Source: Candidatus Rokuibacteriota bacterium (lineage in GTDB: Bacteria > Methylomirabilota > Methylomirabilia > Rokubacteriales > CSP1-6). From it: DNA of 64,000 bases. Positions 31,026 through 40,426 of the stretch are shown here, one piece after another. A program made the position numbers and the translations under genes. The notes beneath the pieces were generated by a model that was not told the DNA's origin, did no database searches, and worked only from the letters and a program-made list of their open reading frames with translations. The DNA lies in NCBI GenBank assembly GCA_003221695.1, contig QHSX01000049.1:1-64000 (forward strand). Reading direction: 5' to 3'. Position 1 is the stretch's first letter; every line of letters begins with the position of its first letter.

Positions 31026-31056
31026 GTTGGGGGGGAGCGGCGTCGCTCCCCCCAAC
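31026..31056 (+). other. Strong hairpin upstream of cysO
   Basis: GTTGGGGGGGAGCG-GCGT-CGCTCCCCCCAAC, 13-bp stem with one bulged G; no T-tract follows. Confidence 0.75.
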
Positions 31057-31082
31057 GTTGACGAGTCAGGCAGGAGGATCGT

Positions 31083-31361
31083 ATGGCCGTGACCGTGTAT
31101 ATCCCGACGCCGTTCCGGCGGGCGACGAACAACCGGGATCGCCTCGAGGCGTCGGCGAAGACTGTGGGCGGGCTCCTCGACGAGCTCGAGGGCGCGTACA
31201 CGGGCCTCAAGGGGCTCGTGCGCACCGAGGACGGTGAGGTGCACCACCACGTCAACATCTTCGTGAACAGCGAGGCGATCGATTCGCTCGAGGGGCTCGC
31301 GACGCCGCTCAAGGACGGCGACGAGGTGGCGATCATCCCCGCCCTGGCGGGCGGGCGGTGA
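31083..31361 (+). CDS. MoaD/ThiS-family sulfur-carrier protein, CysO-like
   Basis: 92 aa beta-grasp-like ORF, '[34 protein letters not shown]...[15 protein letters not shown]'; between cysM and a JAMM protease. Confidence 0.85.
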   Translation: MAVTVYIPTPFRRATNNRDRLEASAKTVGGLLDELEGAYTGLKGLVRTEDGEVHHHVNIFVNSEAIDSLEGLATPLKDGDEVAIIPALAGGR

Positions 31362-31837
31362 TCGTCACGCCGGAGGAGCTCACGACGATCCGCGGCCAGG
31401 CGATCGAGGAGTACCCGCACGAGTCGTGCGGTGTGATCGTCGTACGGGGCGCCGAGCGGCGCCTCGTGCGGTGCCGCAACGCGCAGAACGATCTCCACGC
31501 CAAGGACCCGGTGCGCCACCCGCGCGACGCGCGGACCGCGTACTATATCGACCCCGCCGACCTCCTACGCATCGGGCGCCTGGAGGGCGATGGGTTCACG
31601 GTCGCGGTGATCTATCACTCCCACGTCGACGCGGGCGCGTACTTCTCCGACACGGACAAGCGACAGGCGCTCATCGGGGACGCGCCCGCGTATCCGGACG
31701 CCGCCTACCTGGTCACGTCGGTGGTGCGCGGGCGAGTGGAGTCCGTGGCCGCCTTCCGCTGGGACGCCGCGCGGGGCGACTTCCTCCCGGTCGCCGTCGA
31801 GGTATCGGAGCCGAGCTCCGGGAGACACGCGACGTGA
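31358..31837 (+). CDS. JAMM/MPN-domain metalloprotease, Mec-like
   Basis: '[11 protein letters not shown]' and JAMM signature '[15 protein letters not shown]' (HxHx7SxxD). Confidence 0.9.
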   Translation: MIVTPEELTTIRGQAIEEYPHESCGVIVVRGAERRLVRCRNAQNDLHAKDPVRHPRDARTAYYIDPADLLRIGRLEGDGFTVAVIYHSHVDAGAYFSDTDKRQALIGDAPAYPDAAYLVTSVVRGRVESVAAFRWDAARGDFLPVAVEVSEPSSGRHAT

Positions 31838-33117
31838 CCGATTCGAAACGGCTCTTCGAGGCGGCGACGCGGCTCATCCCCGGCGGCGTGAACAGTCCCG
31901 TGCGCGCGTTCCGGGGCGTCGGCGGCGAGCCCTTCTTCGTCGCGCGCGGCGAGGGCGCGCGCATCTGGGACGTGGACGGACGCTCGTACCTGGACTTTCT
32001 CGGCTCGTGGGGGCCGCTCATCCTGGGGCACGCACCGAAGGTGGTGGTCGAGGCGATCAGTGAGGCCGCACGGCGCGGGACGAGCTACGGTGCGCCGACG
32101 CCGCTCGAGGTCGAGATGGCGGAGGCGATCACCGCCGCCTACTCGTCGATCGAGCTGGTCCGCCTGGTCAGCTCCGGAACGGAGGCCGCGATGAGCGCGA
32201 TCCGCGTCGCCCGCGGCGCGACGGGCCGCCCGCTCCTGGTCAAGTTCGACGGCTGCTACCACGGCCACGCCGACAGTCTTCTCGTGAAGGCCGGGTCGGG
32301 CGGCGCGACGTTCTCGATCCCAGATTCGGCCGGTGTTCCCGCGCCGCTCGCCGCGCTCACCCTGACGGCGCCGTTCAACGATCTCGACGCCGTCCGGGCG
32401 CTCTTCCGCGCGCGCGGCGACGCGATCGCCGCGGTGATCGTCGAGCCAGTCGCGGGCAACATGGGCGTCGTGGCACCGCTCCCGGGCTTCCTCGAGGGGC
32501 TACGCGAGATCACGCACGCGCACGGCGCCCTCCTGATCTTCGACGAGGTCATTACGGGATTCCGCGTGGCGTACGGCGGCGCCCAGGCGCTCTACGGCGT
32601 CCGTCCCGACCTCACGTGCCTCGGCAAGATCATCGGCGGCGGGCTGCCGGTCGGCGCGTACGGCGGCGCGCGGCAGCTCATGGCTCAGGTGGCGCCGCTC
32701 GGCTCCGTGTATCAGGCGGGAACGCTGTCGGGCAACCCGCTCGCCGTCGCCGCCGGCCTGGCGACTCTCCGCGAGCTCAGCCAGGAGAACGTGTACGCGA
32801 CGCTCGACGCACGCGGCGCCGGCCTCGAGCGCGGGCTCCGAGAGGGCGCCCGGAAGGCGTCCATCGCCCTCACGGTCAACCGCGTCGGCTCGATGCTCAC
32901 CGCGTTCTTCTGCGACGGCCCGGTCACCGACTATGCGTCGGCGAAGCGGGCCGACACCGTGCGCTACGCCCGCTACTTCCACGCGATGTGCGAGCGTGGC
33001 GTCTTCCTGGCGCCCTCGCAGTTCGAGGCGGCGTTCGTCTCGCTCGCCCACACGGAGGCCGACGTCGAGCTCGCGGCTCTGGCGGCCGCCGACGCCCTCG
33101 CGTCGCTTCCGCGCTGA
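31834..33117 (+). CDS. hemL: Glutamate-1-semialdehyde 2,1-aminomutase
   Basis: '[46 protein letters not shown]', '[12 protein letters not shown]', '[17 protein letters not shown]'; GTG start. Confidence 0.97.
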   Translation: MTDSKRLFEAATRLIPGGVNSPVRAFRGVGGEPFFVARGEGARIWDVDGRSYLDFLGSWGPLILGHAPKVVVEAISEAARRGTSYGAPTPLEVEMAEAITAAYSSIELVRLVSSGTEAAMSAIRVARGATGRPLLVKFDGCYHGHADSLLVKAGSGGATFSIPDSAGVPAPLAALTLTAPFNDLDAVRALFRARGDAIAAVIVEPVAGNMGVVAPLPGFLEGLREITHAHGALLIFDEVITGFRVAYGGAQALYGVRPDLTCLGKIIGGGLPVGAYGGARQLMAQVAPLGSVYQAGTLSGNPLAVAAGLATLRELSQENVYATLDARGAGLERGLREGARKASIALTVNRVGSMLTAFFCDGPVTDYASAKRADTVRYARYFHAMCERGVFLAPSQFEAAFVSLAHTEADVELAALAAADALASLPR

Positions 33118-33130
33118 ACCCGCGAAAACG

Positions 33131-33159
33131 TTGACCCCGTGTGGGGTGGGTGATAGGCT
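33131..33159 (+). promoter_or_regulatory. Candidate sigma70-type promoter TTGACC-N17-TAGGCT for the act operon
   Basis: Located between hemL stop (33117) and actA start (33202). Confidence 0.6.
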
Positions 33160-33201
33160 TCACAAGCATCACTCAATCCCCCGGAGGGCGATCGACTGCC
33201 G

Positions 33202-33792
33202 ATGGGCGCAAGGGCGGGCGTGGGAGCGCTGGGGCTTGTGCTCCTCGCCATTCTGGTCTTCCTGGCGGTCTCGTCCTGGAGCCGGCAGCCGGCAGCCGCG
33301 AAGCCTTCGATCCAGCCGATCAACTTCCCGCACAGCCTGCACGTGCAGACGTACAAGATCGACTGCCAGTACTGCCACAGCGATGCGCGGCGCTCGGAGT
33401 ACGCGGGCCTGCCCTCGGTCGCACGCTGCATGGGCTGCCACAAGATCGCGGGCGCGGCGCTGCCGGAGGTGAAGAAGCTGGCGGAGTACTACGCGCGGGG
33501 AGAGCCCATCCCGTGGGTCCGCGTGAACAAGCTACCGGAGTTCACCTATTTCCCGCACAAGGCGCACCTGCGCGCAAACGTGAAGTGCCAGACGTGCCAC
33601 GGGCCCGTCGAGACGATGACGACCTTCGGCGCCGTGACCGGCCCGCGCCTGACGAACGACCTGCTGAACCTGGTGGGGCTCCGGCCGGCGCCGCCGCCGC
33701 TCACGATGGGCTGGTGCATCGACTGCCACCGGCGGCAGAACGCGACGGCGGACACGCACGCGCCGCTCGACTGCGTCACCTGCCACCATTGA
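33202..33792 (+). CDS. actA: Alternative complex III subunit ActA, pentaheme cytochrome c
   Basis: Five CxxCH motifs: CQYCH, CMGCH, CQTCH, CIDCH, CVTCH; N-terminal TM; first gene of an act operon. Confidence 0.92.
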   Translation: MGARAGVGALGLVLLAILVFLAVSSWSRQPAAAKPSIQPINFPHSLHVQTYKIDCQYCHSDARRSEYAGLPSVARCMGCHKIAGAALPEVKKLAEYYARGEPIPWVRVNKLPEFTYFPHKAHLRANVKCQTCHGPVETMTTFGAVTGPRLTNDLLNLVGLRPAPPPLTMGWCIDCHRRQNATADTHAPLDCVTCHH

Positions 33793-33858
33793 GCGGACGG
33801 AGCCGGACGTGCCCGTGACTCGCCACCCTCGCCCTGACGCGAGCTGGAGCTCCGATAA

Positions 33859-36759
33859 ATGATGAACCGACGAGACTTCTTCCGGGTCGTCGCGGCGGGC
33901 GGGGCCACCGCGGCCGCGACCGGCTGCCAGCGGACGACCGAGACCATCCTGCCGCTCGTCGTGCCGAACGAGCAGATCGTCCCGGGTGTCGCCGCGTGGT
34001 TCGCGACCGTGTGTCGTGAGTGCCCCGCCGGATGCGGGGTTATCGCGCGGAACCGCGAGGGTCGCGTCGTGAAGCTCGAGGGGAACCCCGACCACCCCGT
34101 CAACCAGGGCGCGTTGTGCGCGCGCGGCCAGGCGGCGCTCCAGGGGCTCTACCATCCGGACCGCTTCGCCGGTCCGCGCCTCCGCGACGGCGCCACGCTC
34201 AAGCCGGTGCCGTGGGACGTCGCGCAGAAGGTCGTCGTGGACAAGCTCACGGAGCTCCGGAGCGCCGCGAAGGGGCAGGCGATCGCGGTCGTGACCCAGC
34301 TCGAGCACTCGCGTCTGGGCGCGCTGGTCGACCGGTGGACGCAAGCGCTCGGTACGCGACCACGCGTGACGTTCGAGCCGTTCGGGTACGAGGCGCTCCG
34401 CGCGGCGAACCGGATCACGTTCGGGCGCGACGGGATCCCGTACTACGCCTTCGAGGACGCGGAGGTTCTGCTCTCCTTCGGCGCCGACTTCCTCGAGACG
34501 TGGCTGTCGAACGTGAACTATGCACGAACCTTCGCGCGGATGCACACGTTCCGCGACGGGCGCGCGTCCACCTTCATCCACGTCGAGCCGCGGCAGTCGC
34601 TGACCGCGTCGAACGCCGACGAGTGGGTGCGGAACGCGCCCGGGACCGAAGGGCTGCTGGCGCTCGCGATCCTCAAGGTGATGGTCGACGAGCGGCTCGT
34701 CGACCGTCGCTTCGCGGAGGCGGTGGCGGCGATCGACGTGACGAAGGTCGCGGCCGACAGCGGCGTTCCCGTCGAAACGATCGTGCACCTTGCGGAGGTG
34801 TTCGCCCACGCCCGGCCCGGTCTCGCCGTCGGCGGAGGGGTGGCCGTGACGGGCTCGAACGCGACGGCGACCCTCGTCGCCATCAACCTCCTGAATGCGG
34901 CCGCGGGCAACGTCGGCAAGACCGTGCGCTTCGGCCCCGATTCCGCGTTCGGCAAGGTGACGCCGTACGCAGAAATGGTCCGGCTCGTCGACGCGATGGC
35001 GAGAGGGGAGATCGAGGTGCTGCTGCTGGGCAGCGGCGTCAACCCCGCGTACACGCTCCCGGGCGGTCTCCGGTTCGCCGACGCCGTGAAGAAGGTGGGG
35101 CTCGTCGTGAGCCTGGCCAACCAGCCCGACGAGACGACGGCGCTCGCCCACGTCGTGCTGCCCGACACGCACTGGCTCGAGTCGTGGGGCGACTACTCGC
35201 CCCGTGAGGGCGTCACCGGGCTCATGCAGCCCACGATGTCGCCCGTGCGCGACTCGCGGCCGATGGGCGACACCCTCCTCGCGATCGCCCGCGCAGTGCT
35301 CCGGAGCGAGGCGGGGAAGGGGCCGCTGCCCTGGGCGACCTTCGAGCAGTACCTGAAAGCGATGTGGGAGCCCCTCGTGCCGGGCGAGTGGGCGGCGGCG
35401 CTCCGGCGGGGCGGCGTCTGGAAGGAGCCGGCGCCGGTCGTCGTGAACGCGCGCGTGGCTCGGGTGGACGTGACGCCTCCCACGCTCGCGGGCGACGCCG
35501 ATGGGTTCACGCTCCTCGCCTACCCGTCGCTCCGGTTCTACGACGGCCGTGGCGCCAGTCACGCGTGGCTCCAGGAAGCGCCGGACACGATGACCCAGGC
35601 GGTGTGGGATCCGTGGGTGGAGATCGCGGCGGAGACGGCGGCGAAGCTCGGCATCGCCCGCGGCGACGTGGTCAGGCTGACGTCGCCGCACGGCTCGATC
35701 GAGCTCCCCGCGTACGTCTCGCCGACGCTCCATCCACGGACGGTCGCCGTTCCCGTCGGCCATCGCTACGCGCCCTATCACGTCCCGCGCTACGTGGCGG
35801 CGCCCGCCGGGACGCTCAACCCGGTGGCGTTGCTCGGCGCCTCCGCCGAGACCGGGTCCGGCGGCCCCGCGTACCTCGGCGTCCGCGTGACGCTCGCCCG
35901 GACGGGCGCCCGGCATCCGCTCGCGATCCTCCAGGCGACGCACGACCAGGAGGGCCGAGAGCTCGCGCAGGCCATGGACCTGCGGGCCGCGCGCGAGCAG
36001 GCGCTCCGCGGCCGGGAAGACCACGAGGCCCACCCGAGCATGTACCCCGATCAGCGGTACCCCGGGTACCGCTGGGGCATGGCGATCGACGTCGACGCGT
36101 GCGTCGGCTGCCAGGCGTGCGTGGTCGCGTGTCAGGTCGAGAACAACGTCGCCGTCGTCGGCCGAGCGCAGGCCGCATACGGGCGGGGGATGCACTGGCT
36201 CCGCGTCGAACGCTGGGCGGAGGGGAAGGCGGAGCACCCCACGAACCTCTTCCTGCCGATGCTCTGCCAGCATTGTGAAGTCGCGCCGTGCGAGCCGGTC
36301 TGTCCCGTCTTCGCGGCGTACCGGACGGAAGAGGGGCTGAACGCGCAGGTCTACAACCGCTGTGTGGGGACGCGGTACTGCGGCAACAACTGCCCGTACC
36401 ACGTGCGTCGCTTCAACTGGTTCCAGTGGGAGATCCCGACGCCGCTCGAGGTGCAGCTGAACCCCGACGTGACGGTCCGTCAGCTCGGCGTGATGGAGAA
36501 GTGCACGATGTGCCTGCAGCGCATCATCGCGGGCAAGGACCACGCGCGTGACGAGAAGCGCACGGTGAAGGACGGCGACATCCTCACCGCGTGCCAGCAG
36601 ACCTGCCCGACGCGCGCGATCACGTTCGGCAATCTCAAGGACGAGCCGAGCGCGGTGGCGAAGCTCGTACGCTCGCCGCGCGCCTACCACGTCCTGGAGG
36701 AGGTCGGGACGCGTCCGTCCGTGACCTATCTCAGGAAAGTCGTCCGTGAGCACGCGTAG
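33859..36759 (+). CDS. actB: Alternative complex III subunit ActB (molybdopterin-fold plus FeS domains)
   Basis: Tat-like 'NRRDFFRVVAAGG', oxidoreductase-like domain, C-terminal ferredoxin domain 'CVGCQACVVACQVENNVAVVG...CQHCEVAPCEPVCPVFA...CVGTRYCGNNCPYHVRRFNW'. Confidence 0.93.
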   Translation: MMNRRDFFRVVAAGGATAAATGCQRTTETILPLVVPNEQIVPGVAAWFATVCRECPAGCGVIARNREGRVVKLEGNPDHPVNQGALCARGQAALQGLYHPDRFAGPRLRDGATLKPVPWDVAQKVVVDKLTELRSAAKGQAIAVVTQLEHSRLGALVDRWTQALGTRPRVTFEPFGYEALRAANRITFGRDGIPYYAFEDAEVLLSFGADFLETWLSNVNYARTFARMHTFRDGRASTFIHVEPRQSLTASNADEWVRNAPGTEGLLALAILKVMVDERLVDRRFAEAVAAIDVTKVAADSGVPVETIVHLAEVFAHARPGLAVGGGVAVTGSNATATLVAINLLNAAAGNVGKTVRFGPDSAFGKVTPYAEMVRLVDAMARGEIEVLLLGSGVNPAYTLPGGLRFADAVKKVGLVVSLANQPDETTALAHVVLPDTHWLESWGDYSPREGVTGLMQPTMSPVRDSRPMGDTLLAIARAVLRSEAGKGPLPWATFEQYLKAMWEPLVPGEWAAALRRGGVWKEPAPVVVNARVARVDVTPPTLAGDADGFTLLAYPSLRFYDGRGASHAWLQEAPDTMTQAVWDPWVEIAAETAAKLGIARGDVVRLTSPHGSIELPAYVSPTLHPRTVAVPVGHRYAPYHVPRYVAAPAGTLNPVALLGASAETGSGGPAYLGVRVTLARTGARHPLAILQATHDQEGRELAQAMDLRAAREQALRGREDHEAHPSMYPDQRYPGYRWGMAIDVDACVGCQACVVACQVENNVAVVGRAQAAYGRGMHWLRVERWAEGKAEHPTNLFLPMLCQHCEVAPCEPVCPVFAAYRTEEGLNAQVYNRCVGTRYCGNNCPYHVRRFNWFQWEIPTPLEVQLNPDVTVRQLGVMEKCTMCLQRIIAGKDHARDEKRTVKDGDILTACQQTCPTRAITFGNLKDEPSAVAKLVRSPRAYHVLEEVGTRPSVTYLRKVVREHA

Positions 36760-38110
36760 GGTGATGAGCGACACCCGCATCACGTCCCCCACGTTCGCCG
36801 ACGTCACCCGCGACGTCGCCCGGACGCTCGAGCCGCCGGGCAACCTCTACTTCTCGTGGATGAGCGTCGTCGCCCTCATCCTCACCGCGGGCATCCTCGC
36901 CTGGGCCGGCCAGGTCTGGTGGGGCATGGGAATGGCGGGGAAGCGCGTGCCCCAGATGTGGGCGATGTACATCACGAGCTTCGTGTTCTGGATCGGTATC
37001 GGGCACGCCGGCACGCTGATCTCCGCGATCCTCTACCTCTTCCGGGCGCGGTGGCGGACGTCGATCTACCGCGCGGCGGAGGCGATGACGATCTTCGCCG
37101 TCATGACCGCGGGGCTCTTCCCGCTGATCCACGCCGGGCGGATGTGGTTCGCCTACTACCTCCTGCCGTACCCGAACCAGCGGTCCCTCTGGCCGAACTT
37201 CCGCTCGCCGCTCGTCTGGGACGTGTTCGCGATCTCGACGTACCTTTCGATCAGCACCGTGTTCTTCATCGTCGGTCTGATCCCCGACATCGCCGCGCTC
37301 CGCGACGTGTCCAGCGGCTGGCGGCGGCGGATCTACGCCATGCTGGCGCTCGGCTGGGAGGGCGCCGACTCGCAGTGGCGCCACTACCGGCGCGCCTACG
37401 GGCTGCTGGCGTCGCTCGCGACGCCGCTCGTCCTGTCGGTCCACAGCGTGGTGTCCTGGGACTTCGCGATGGCCCTCGTCCCCGGCTGGCACTCGACGCT
37501 GTTCGCGCCGTTCTTCGTGGACGGCGCCATCTTCTCGGGCTTCGCGATGGTGCTGATCCTCATCCTTCCGATGCGCCACTTCTTCGGGCTCCACGCCTAC
37601 ATCCAGGAGAAGCACCTCGACGCGATGGGCAAGCTCATCCTCGTGACGGGCCTGCTGCTGACCTACTTCTACGTGTGCGAGATCTTCACCTCGCTCTACA
37701 GCGGCGACGACATCGAGAAGGCCTCGCTCTTCTGGAAGGTGACGAAGACCTACGCGTGGGCGCTCTGGCTCATGTATTTCTGCAACTGCGTCTCGCCGCT
37801 GATCCTGTTCTCGAAGCGGGCGCGCACGAGCCCCAGCGTGCTCTACGTGGTGTCGATTCTCGTCCTGATCGGCATGTGGTTCGAGCGGTTCAACATCATC
37901 GTCCCGTCGCTCGGGCACGACTTCTACCCCTACACGTGGGGCATCTACTATCCGAGCCCGACCGACACGATGATCGTCGTCGGCAGCTTCGCCTGGTTCT
38001 TCCTCCTGTTCCTCGGATTCATCCGGGTGATGCCGTCGCTCTCGGTCGTCGAGGTCAAGGAGACCCTGCCGCCGCCGATGAGGGACAAGACGCATGCCGG
38101 CCACCGCTGA
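36746..38110 (+). CDS. actC: Alternative complex III subunit ActC (NrfD-like)
   Basis: Ten-TM-type protein, 'WWGMGMAGKRVPQMWAMYITSFVFWIGIGHAGTLISAILYLFRARWRTSIYRAAEAMTIFAV'. Confidence 0.93.
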   Translation: MSTRRVMSDTRITSPTFADVTRDVARTLEPPGNLYFSWMSVVALILTAGILAWAGQVWWGMGMAGKRVPQMWAMYITSFVFWIGIGHAGTLISAILYLFRARWRTSIYRAAEAMTIFAVMTAGLFPLIHAGRMWFAYYLLPYPNQRSLWPNFRSPLVWDVFAISTYLSISTVFFIVGLIPDIAALRDVSSGWRRRIYAMLALGWEGADSQWRHYRRAYGLLASLATPLVLSVHSVVSWDFAMALVPGWHSTLFAPFFVDGAIFSGFAMVLILILPMRHFFGLHAYIQEKHLDAMGKLILVTGLLLTYFYVCEIFTSLYSGDDIEKASLFWKVTKTYAWALWLMYFCNCVSPLILFSKRARTSPSVLYVVSILVLIGMWFERFNIIVPSLGHDFYPYTWGIYYPSPTDTMIVVGSFAWFFLLFLGFIRVMPSLSVVEVKETLPPPMRDKTHAGHR

Positions 38111-38633
38111 GACGATCGTCGGCGTCTTCGCCCACGTCGATACGACGGTCCGGGCGCTGGAAGAGCTCCGGGCGAAGGGCTATCACGACCTGACCGTGTA
38201 CACGCCCGTGCCTGTGCACGAGATCGAGGAGGTCCTCGAGCGCGACCGGCCCGTGAGCCGCGTGCGCCTCTTCACGCTGATCGGCGGGCTCACCGGCATC
38301 GTCTCGGCCTTCCTCCTGACGATCTGGACCTCCCTCGTCTGGGGGCTCGTCACCGGAGGCAAGTACTTCCAATTCGGGCCCGGAGGCATCGTCGGATCGT
38401 CCCTGCCACCGTTCGTCATTATCGCGTTCGAGCTGATGGTCCTCTTCGGCGGAATCGCGACCGTGATCGGCATGGTGATGCTCGGCCGGCTGCCGAGGTT
38501 CCGGCCGAGTGCGAGCTTCGACCCGCGGTTCACGAACGATCGCTTCGGCATCGCCGTCCATTGCGCTCCGGGGCGTAGCCCCTCCGTGCGCGAGATCTTG
38601 CGAACGGCGGGCGCGGAGGAGGTGCGCGCTTGA
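38094..38633 (+). CDS. actD: Alternative complex III subunit ActD (DUF3341)
   Basis: 'IVGVFAHVDTTVRALEELRAKGYHDLTVYTPVPVHEIEEVL' and two TM helices; correct position in operon. Confidence 0.9.
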   Translation: MPATAETIVGVFAHVDTTVRALEELRAKGYHDLTVYTPVPVHEIEEVLERDRPVSRVRLFTLIGGLTGIVSAFLLTIWTSLVWGLVTGGKYFQFGPGGIVGSSLPPFVIIAFELMVLFGGIATVIGMVMLGRLPRFRPSASFDPRFTNDRFGIAVHCAPGRSPSVREILRTAGAEEVRA

Positions 38634-39136
38634 AGTACGTCTTCCTCCTCACGCTCCTCATGGTCGTGGCCGCGGGCGGGGTGATGGGCGCCGTCGTCGT
38701 CGTCCGCTGGAGCGACAACATGACCCAGACGCCGCGGATCGTGCCCGGCGAGCGCGTGTTCACGATGCCGGCGGGCATCGTGCCGCGCGGCGGCGACCTC
38801 ATCCTCCCCAAGGAGCAGCGCGACGTCGCGGCCAAGCAGCCGAACCCGATCAAGGCTTCCGGGGCGTCCGTCACGGTCGGCCGGGAGCGCTTTCAAACCT
38901 TCTGCGTCCCATGCCATGGACCCGAAGCGAAGGGCGGCACGACCGGCCTCGTGGCGACGAAGTTCATCCCCACGCCGGACCTGACCAACGCCGAGCTGCA
39001 GAAGCAGCGGACCGACGGGTACTGGCACAGCTACATCGTCGCCGGCGGCGCCGTGATGCCCGCGTATGGAGAGGCGCTGGCCTCGGAAGAGGCGTGGCAC
39101 ATCGTGAACTACCTCCGGGCCCTCGCGCAGAGATGA
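38630..39136 (+). CDS. actE: Alternative complex III subunit ActE, monoheme cytochrome c
   Basis: 'GRERFQTFCVPCHGPEAKGGT', 'MPAYGEALASEEAWHIVNYLRALAQ'; TTG start overlapping actD. Confidence 0.9.
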   Translation: MKYVFLLTLLMVVAAGGVMGAVVVVRWSDNMTQTPRIVPGERVFTMPAGIVPRGGDLILPKEQRDVAAKQPNPIKASGASVTVGRERFQTFCVPCHGPEAKGGTTGLVATKFIPTPDLTNAELQKQRTDGYWHSYIVAGGAVMPAYGEALASEEAWHIVNYLRALAQR

Positions 39137-40242
39137 CGATCTTCTGGAGCCTCGTCGCGGCGGCCGGCGCCGTCGCCTTCCTCGGTGGCGCCCGCTCGGA
39201 CGACGCCCGGGCGGTCTGGTCGATCTATCTCGTGAACCTGGTGTTCTGGTCGGGGCTCGCCGTGACCGGCCCGGCGATCGCGGCCATGATGCAGCTCACC
39301 GAGGCGCGGTGGTCGCCGAGCGTCCGGCGGATCGCGCTGACGACCGCGGGCTTCCTGCCGGCCGCCTTCGTGCTGTTCCTCGTGCTCGTCGCGGGCCAGA
39401 CGACGCTCTACCCGTGGGTGACGACGCCGGTGGTGGCGAAGCAGGCGTGGCTGAACGCGCCCTTCTTCTGGCTGCGGACCATCGCCGGCGCGGCGGCGCT
39501 CTTCGGCACGGCGCTCGGGCTCGTGAGGGCGCTCGTGCGCGACGCGGTGCCACCCGACGACGCGGGCGAGCGGGCCCGGCGGAACCGCCTCGCGGTGGCC
39601 CTCCTGTTCCTCTGGGTCATCGGCGTCTCGCTGTGGGGGTTCGACCTCGTGATGTCGCTCGACCCCGCGTGGTACAGCGGCCTCTTCGGCGGCTACTTCG
39701 TCGTCAGCACCCTCTATATAGGGTTCTGCCTGCTGTCGCTCCTCACGATCCGCGCGAATGCGCGTGGACAGGCCTCGATCCCGCCCGCCGCCGTGCAGGA
39801 CGTCGCGAAGCTCCAGTTCGCGATGTCGATCATGTGGATGTACTTCTTCTGGTCCCAGTACCTCGTGATCTGGTACGGCAACGTCCCGGTGGAGACGCGC
39901 TTTTTCGTCACGCGCTTCTTCACCCAGCCGTGGCTCACGCTCGCGTGGCTCGTGTTTGTCGTCGGCTGGCTGATTCCGTTCGCGTACCTCCTCAAGCGTC
40001 TCACGGGCCGGCCGCCGCAGCGCCACGCGCCGCTGGTCGTGATCTCCGTGTTCGGTCTCGTGGCGATCTTCCTCGAGCGTGTCCTCGTCGTCTTCCCGTC
40101 GGTGACCCCGAGCGCGCGGCTCCCGTTCGGGGCCCGCGACCTCGCGATCACGGCCGGGTTCTTGGCGCTCTTCGTACTCTCCCGGCGCTGGTTCTTCAGC
40201 CAGTTCAAGCCCGTCATCAACCTGCCACACACCGGGCACTAG
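39133..40242 (+). CDS. actF: Alternative complex III subunit ActF
   Basis: Polytopic protein 'LMSLDPAWYSGLFGGYFVVSTLYIGF'-type region, 'FWSQYLVIWYGNVPVET'; ATGA overlap with actE. Confidence 0.92.
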   Translation: MTIFWSLVAAAGAVAFLGGARSDDARAVWSIYLVNLVFWSGLAVTGPAIAAMMQLTEARWSPSVRRIALTTAGFLPAAFVLFLVLVAGQTTLYPWVTTPVVAKQAWLNAPFFWLRTIAGAAALFGTALGLVRALVRDAVPPDDAGERARRNRLAVALLFLWVIGVSLWGFDLVMSLDPAWYSGLFGGYFVVSTLYIGFCLLSLLTIRANARGQASIPPAAVQDVAKLQFAMSIMWMYFFWSQYLVIWYGNVPVETRFFVTRFFTQPWLTLAWLVFVVGWLIPFAYLLKRLTGRPPQRHAPLVVISVFGLVAIFLERVLVVFPSVTPSARLPFGARDLAITAGFLALFVLSRRWFFSQFKPVINLPHTGH

Positions 40243-40262
40243 CCCCCCACGCCGCGCGATCG

Positions 40263-40394
40263 GGCGGGGCGGGGACGGGACTGCCCTCGGAGACCCGTAG
40301 CTTCTGGGGGTTGACTCGGCTACGCGTGAGTGACAGAAGCGCCGGCGAGAAGAGCTAGCGTGGTCGACGAGGGCAGTCCCGTCCCTGCCCCGCC
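40263..40394. repeat. 132-bp element bounded by 27-bp near-perfect inverted repeats
   Basis: GGCGGGGCGGGGACGGGACTGCCCTCG (40263-40289) versus CGAGGGCAGTCCCGTCCCTGCCCCGCC (40368-40394): 26/27 complementary. Confidence 0.93.
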
Positions 40395-40426
40395 TGGCCA
40401 CGGAGCGTGTAGTACAGTAGCCCCGT

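Noticed and set aside
31834-33117. hemL ORF extended to 31426
   Set aside because: The upstream part overlaps the JAMM gene in another frame and is R-rich; GTG 31834 gives the canonical GSA-AM N-terminus.
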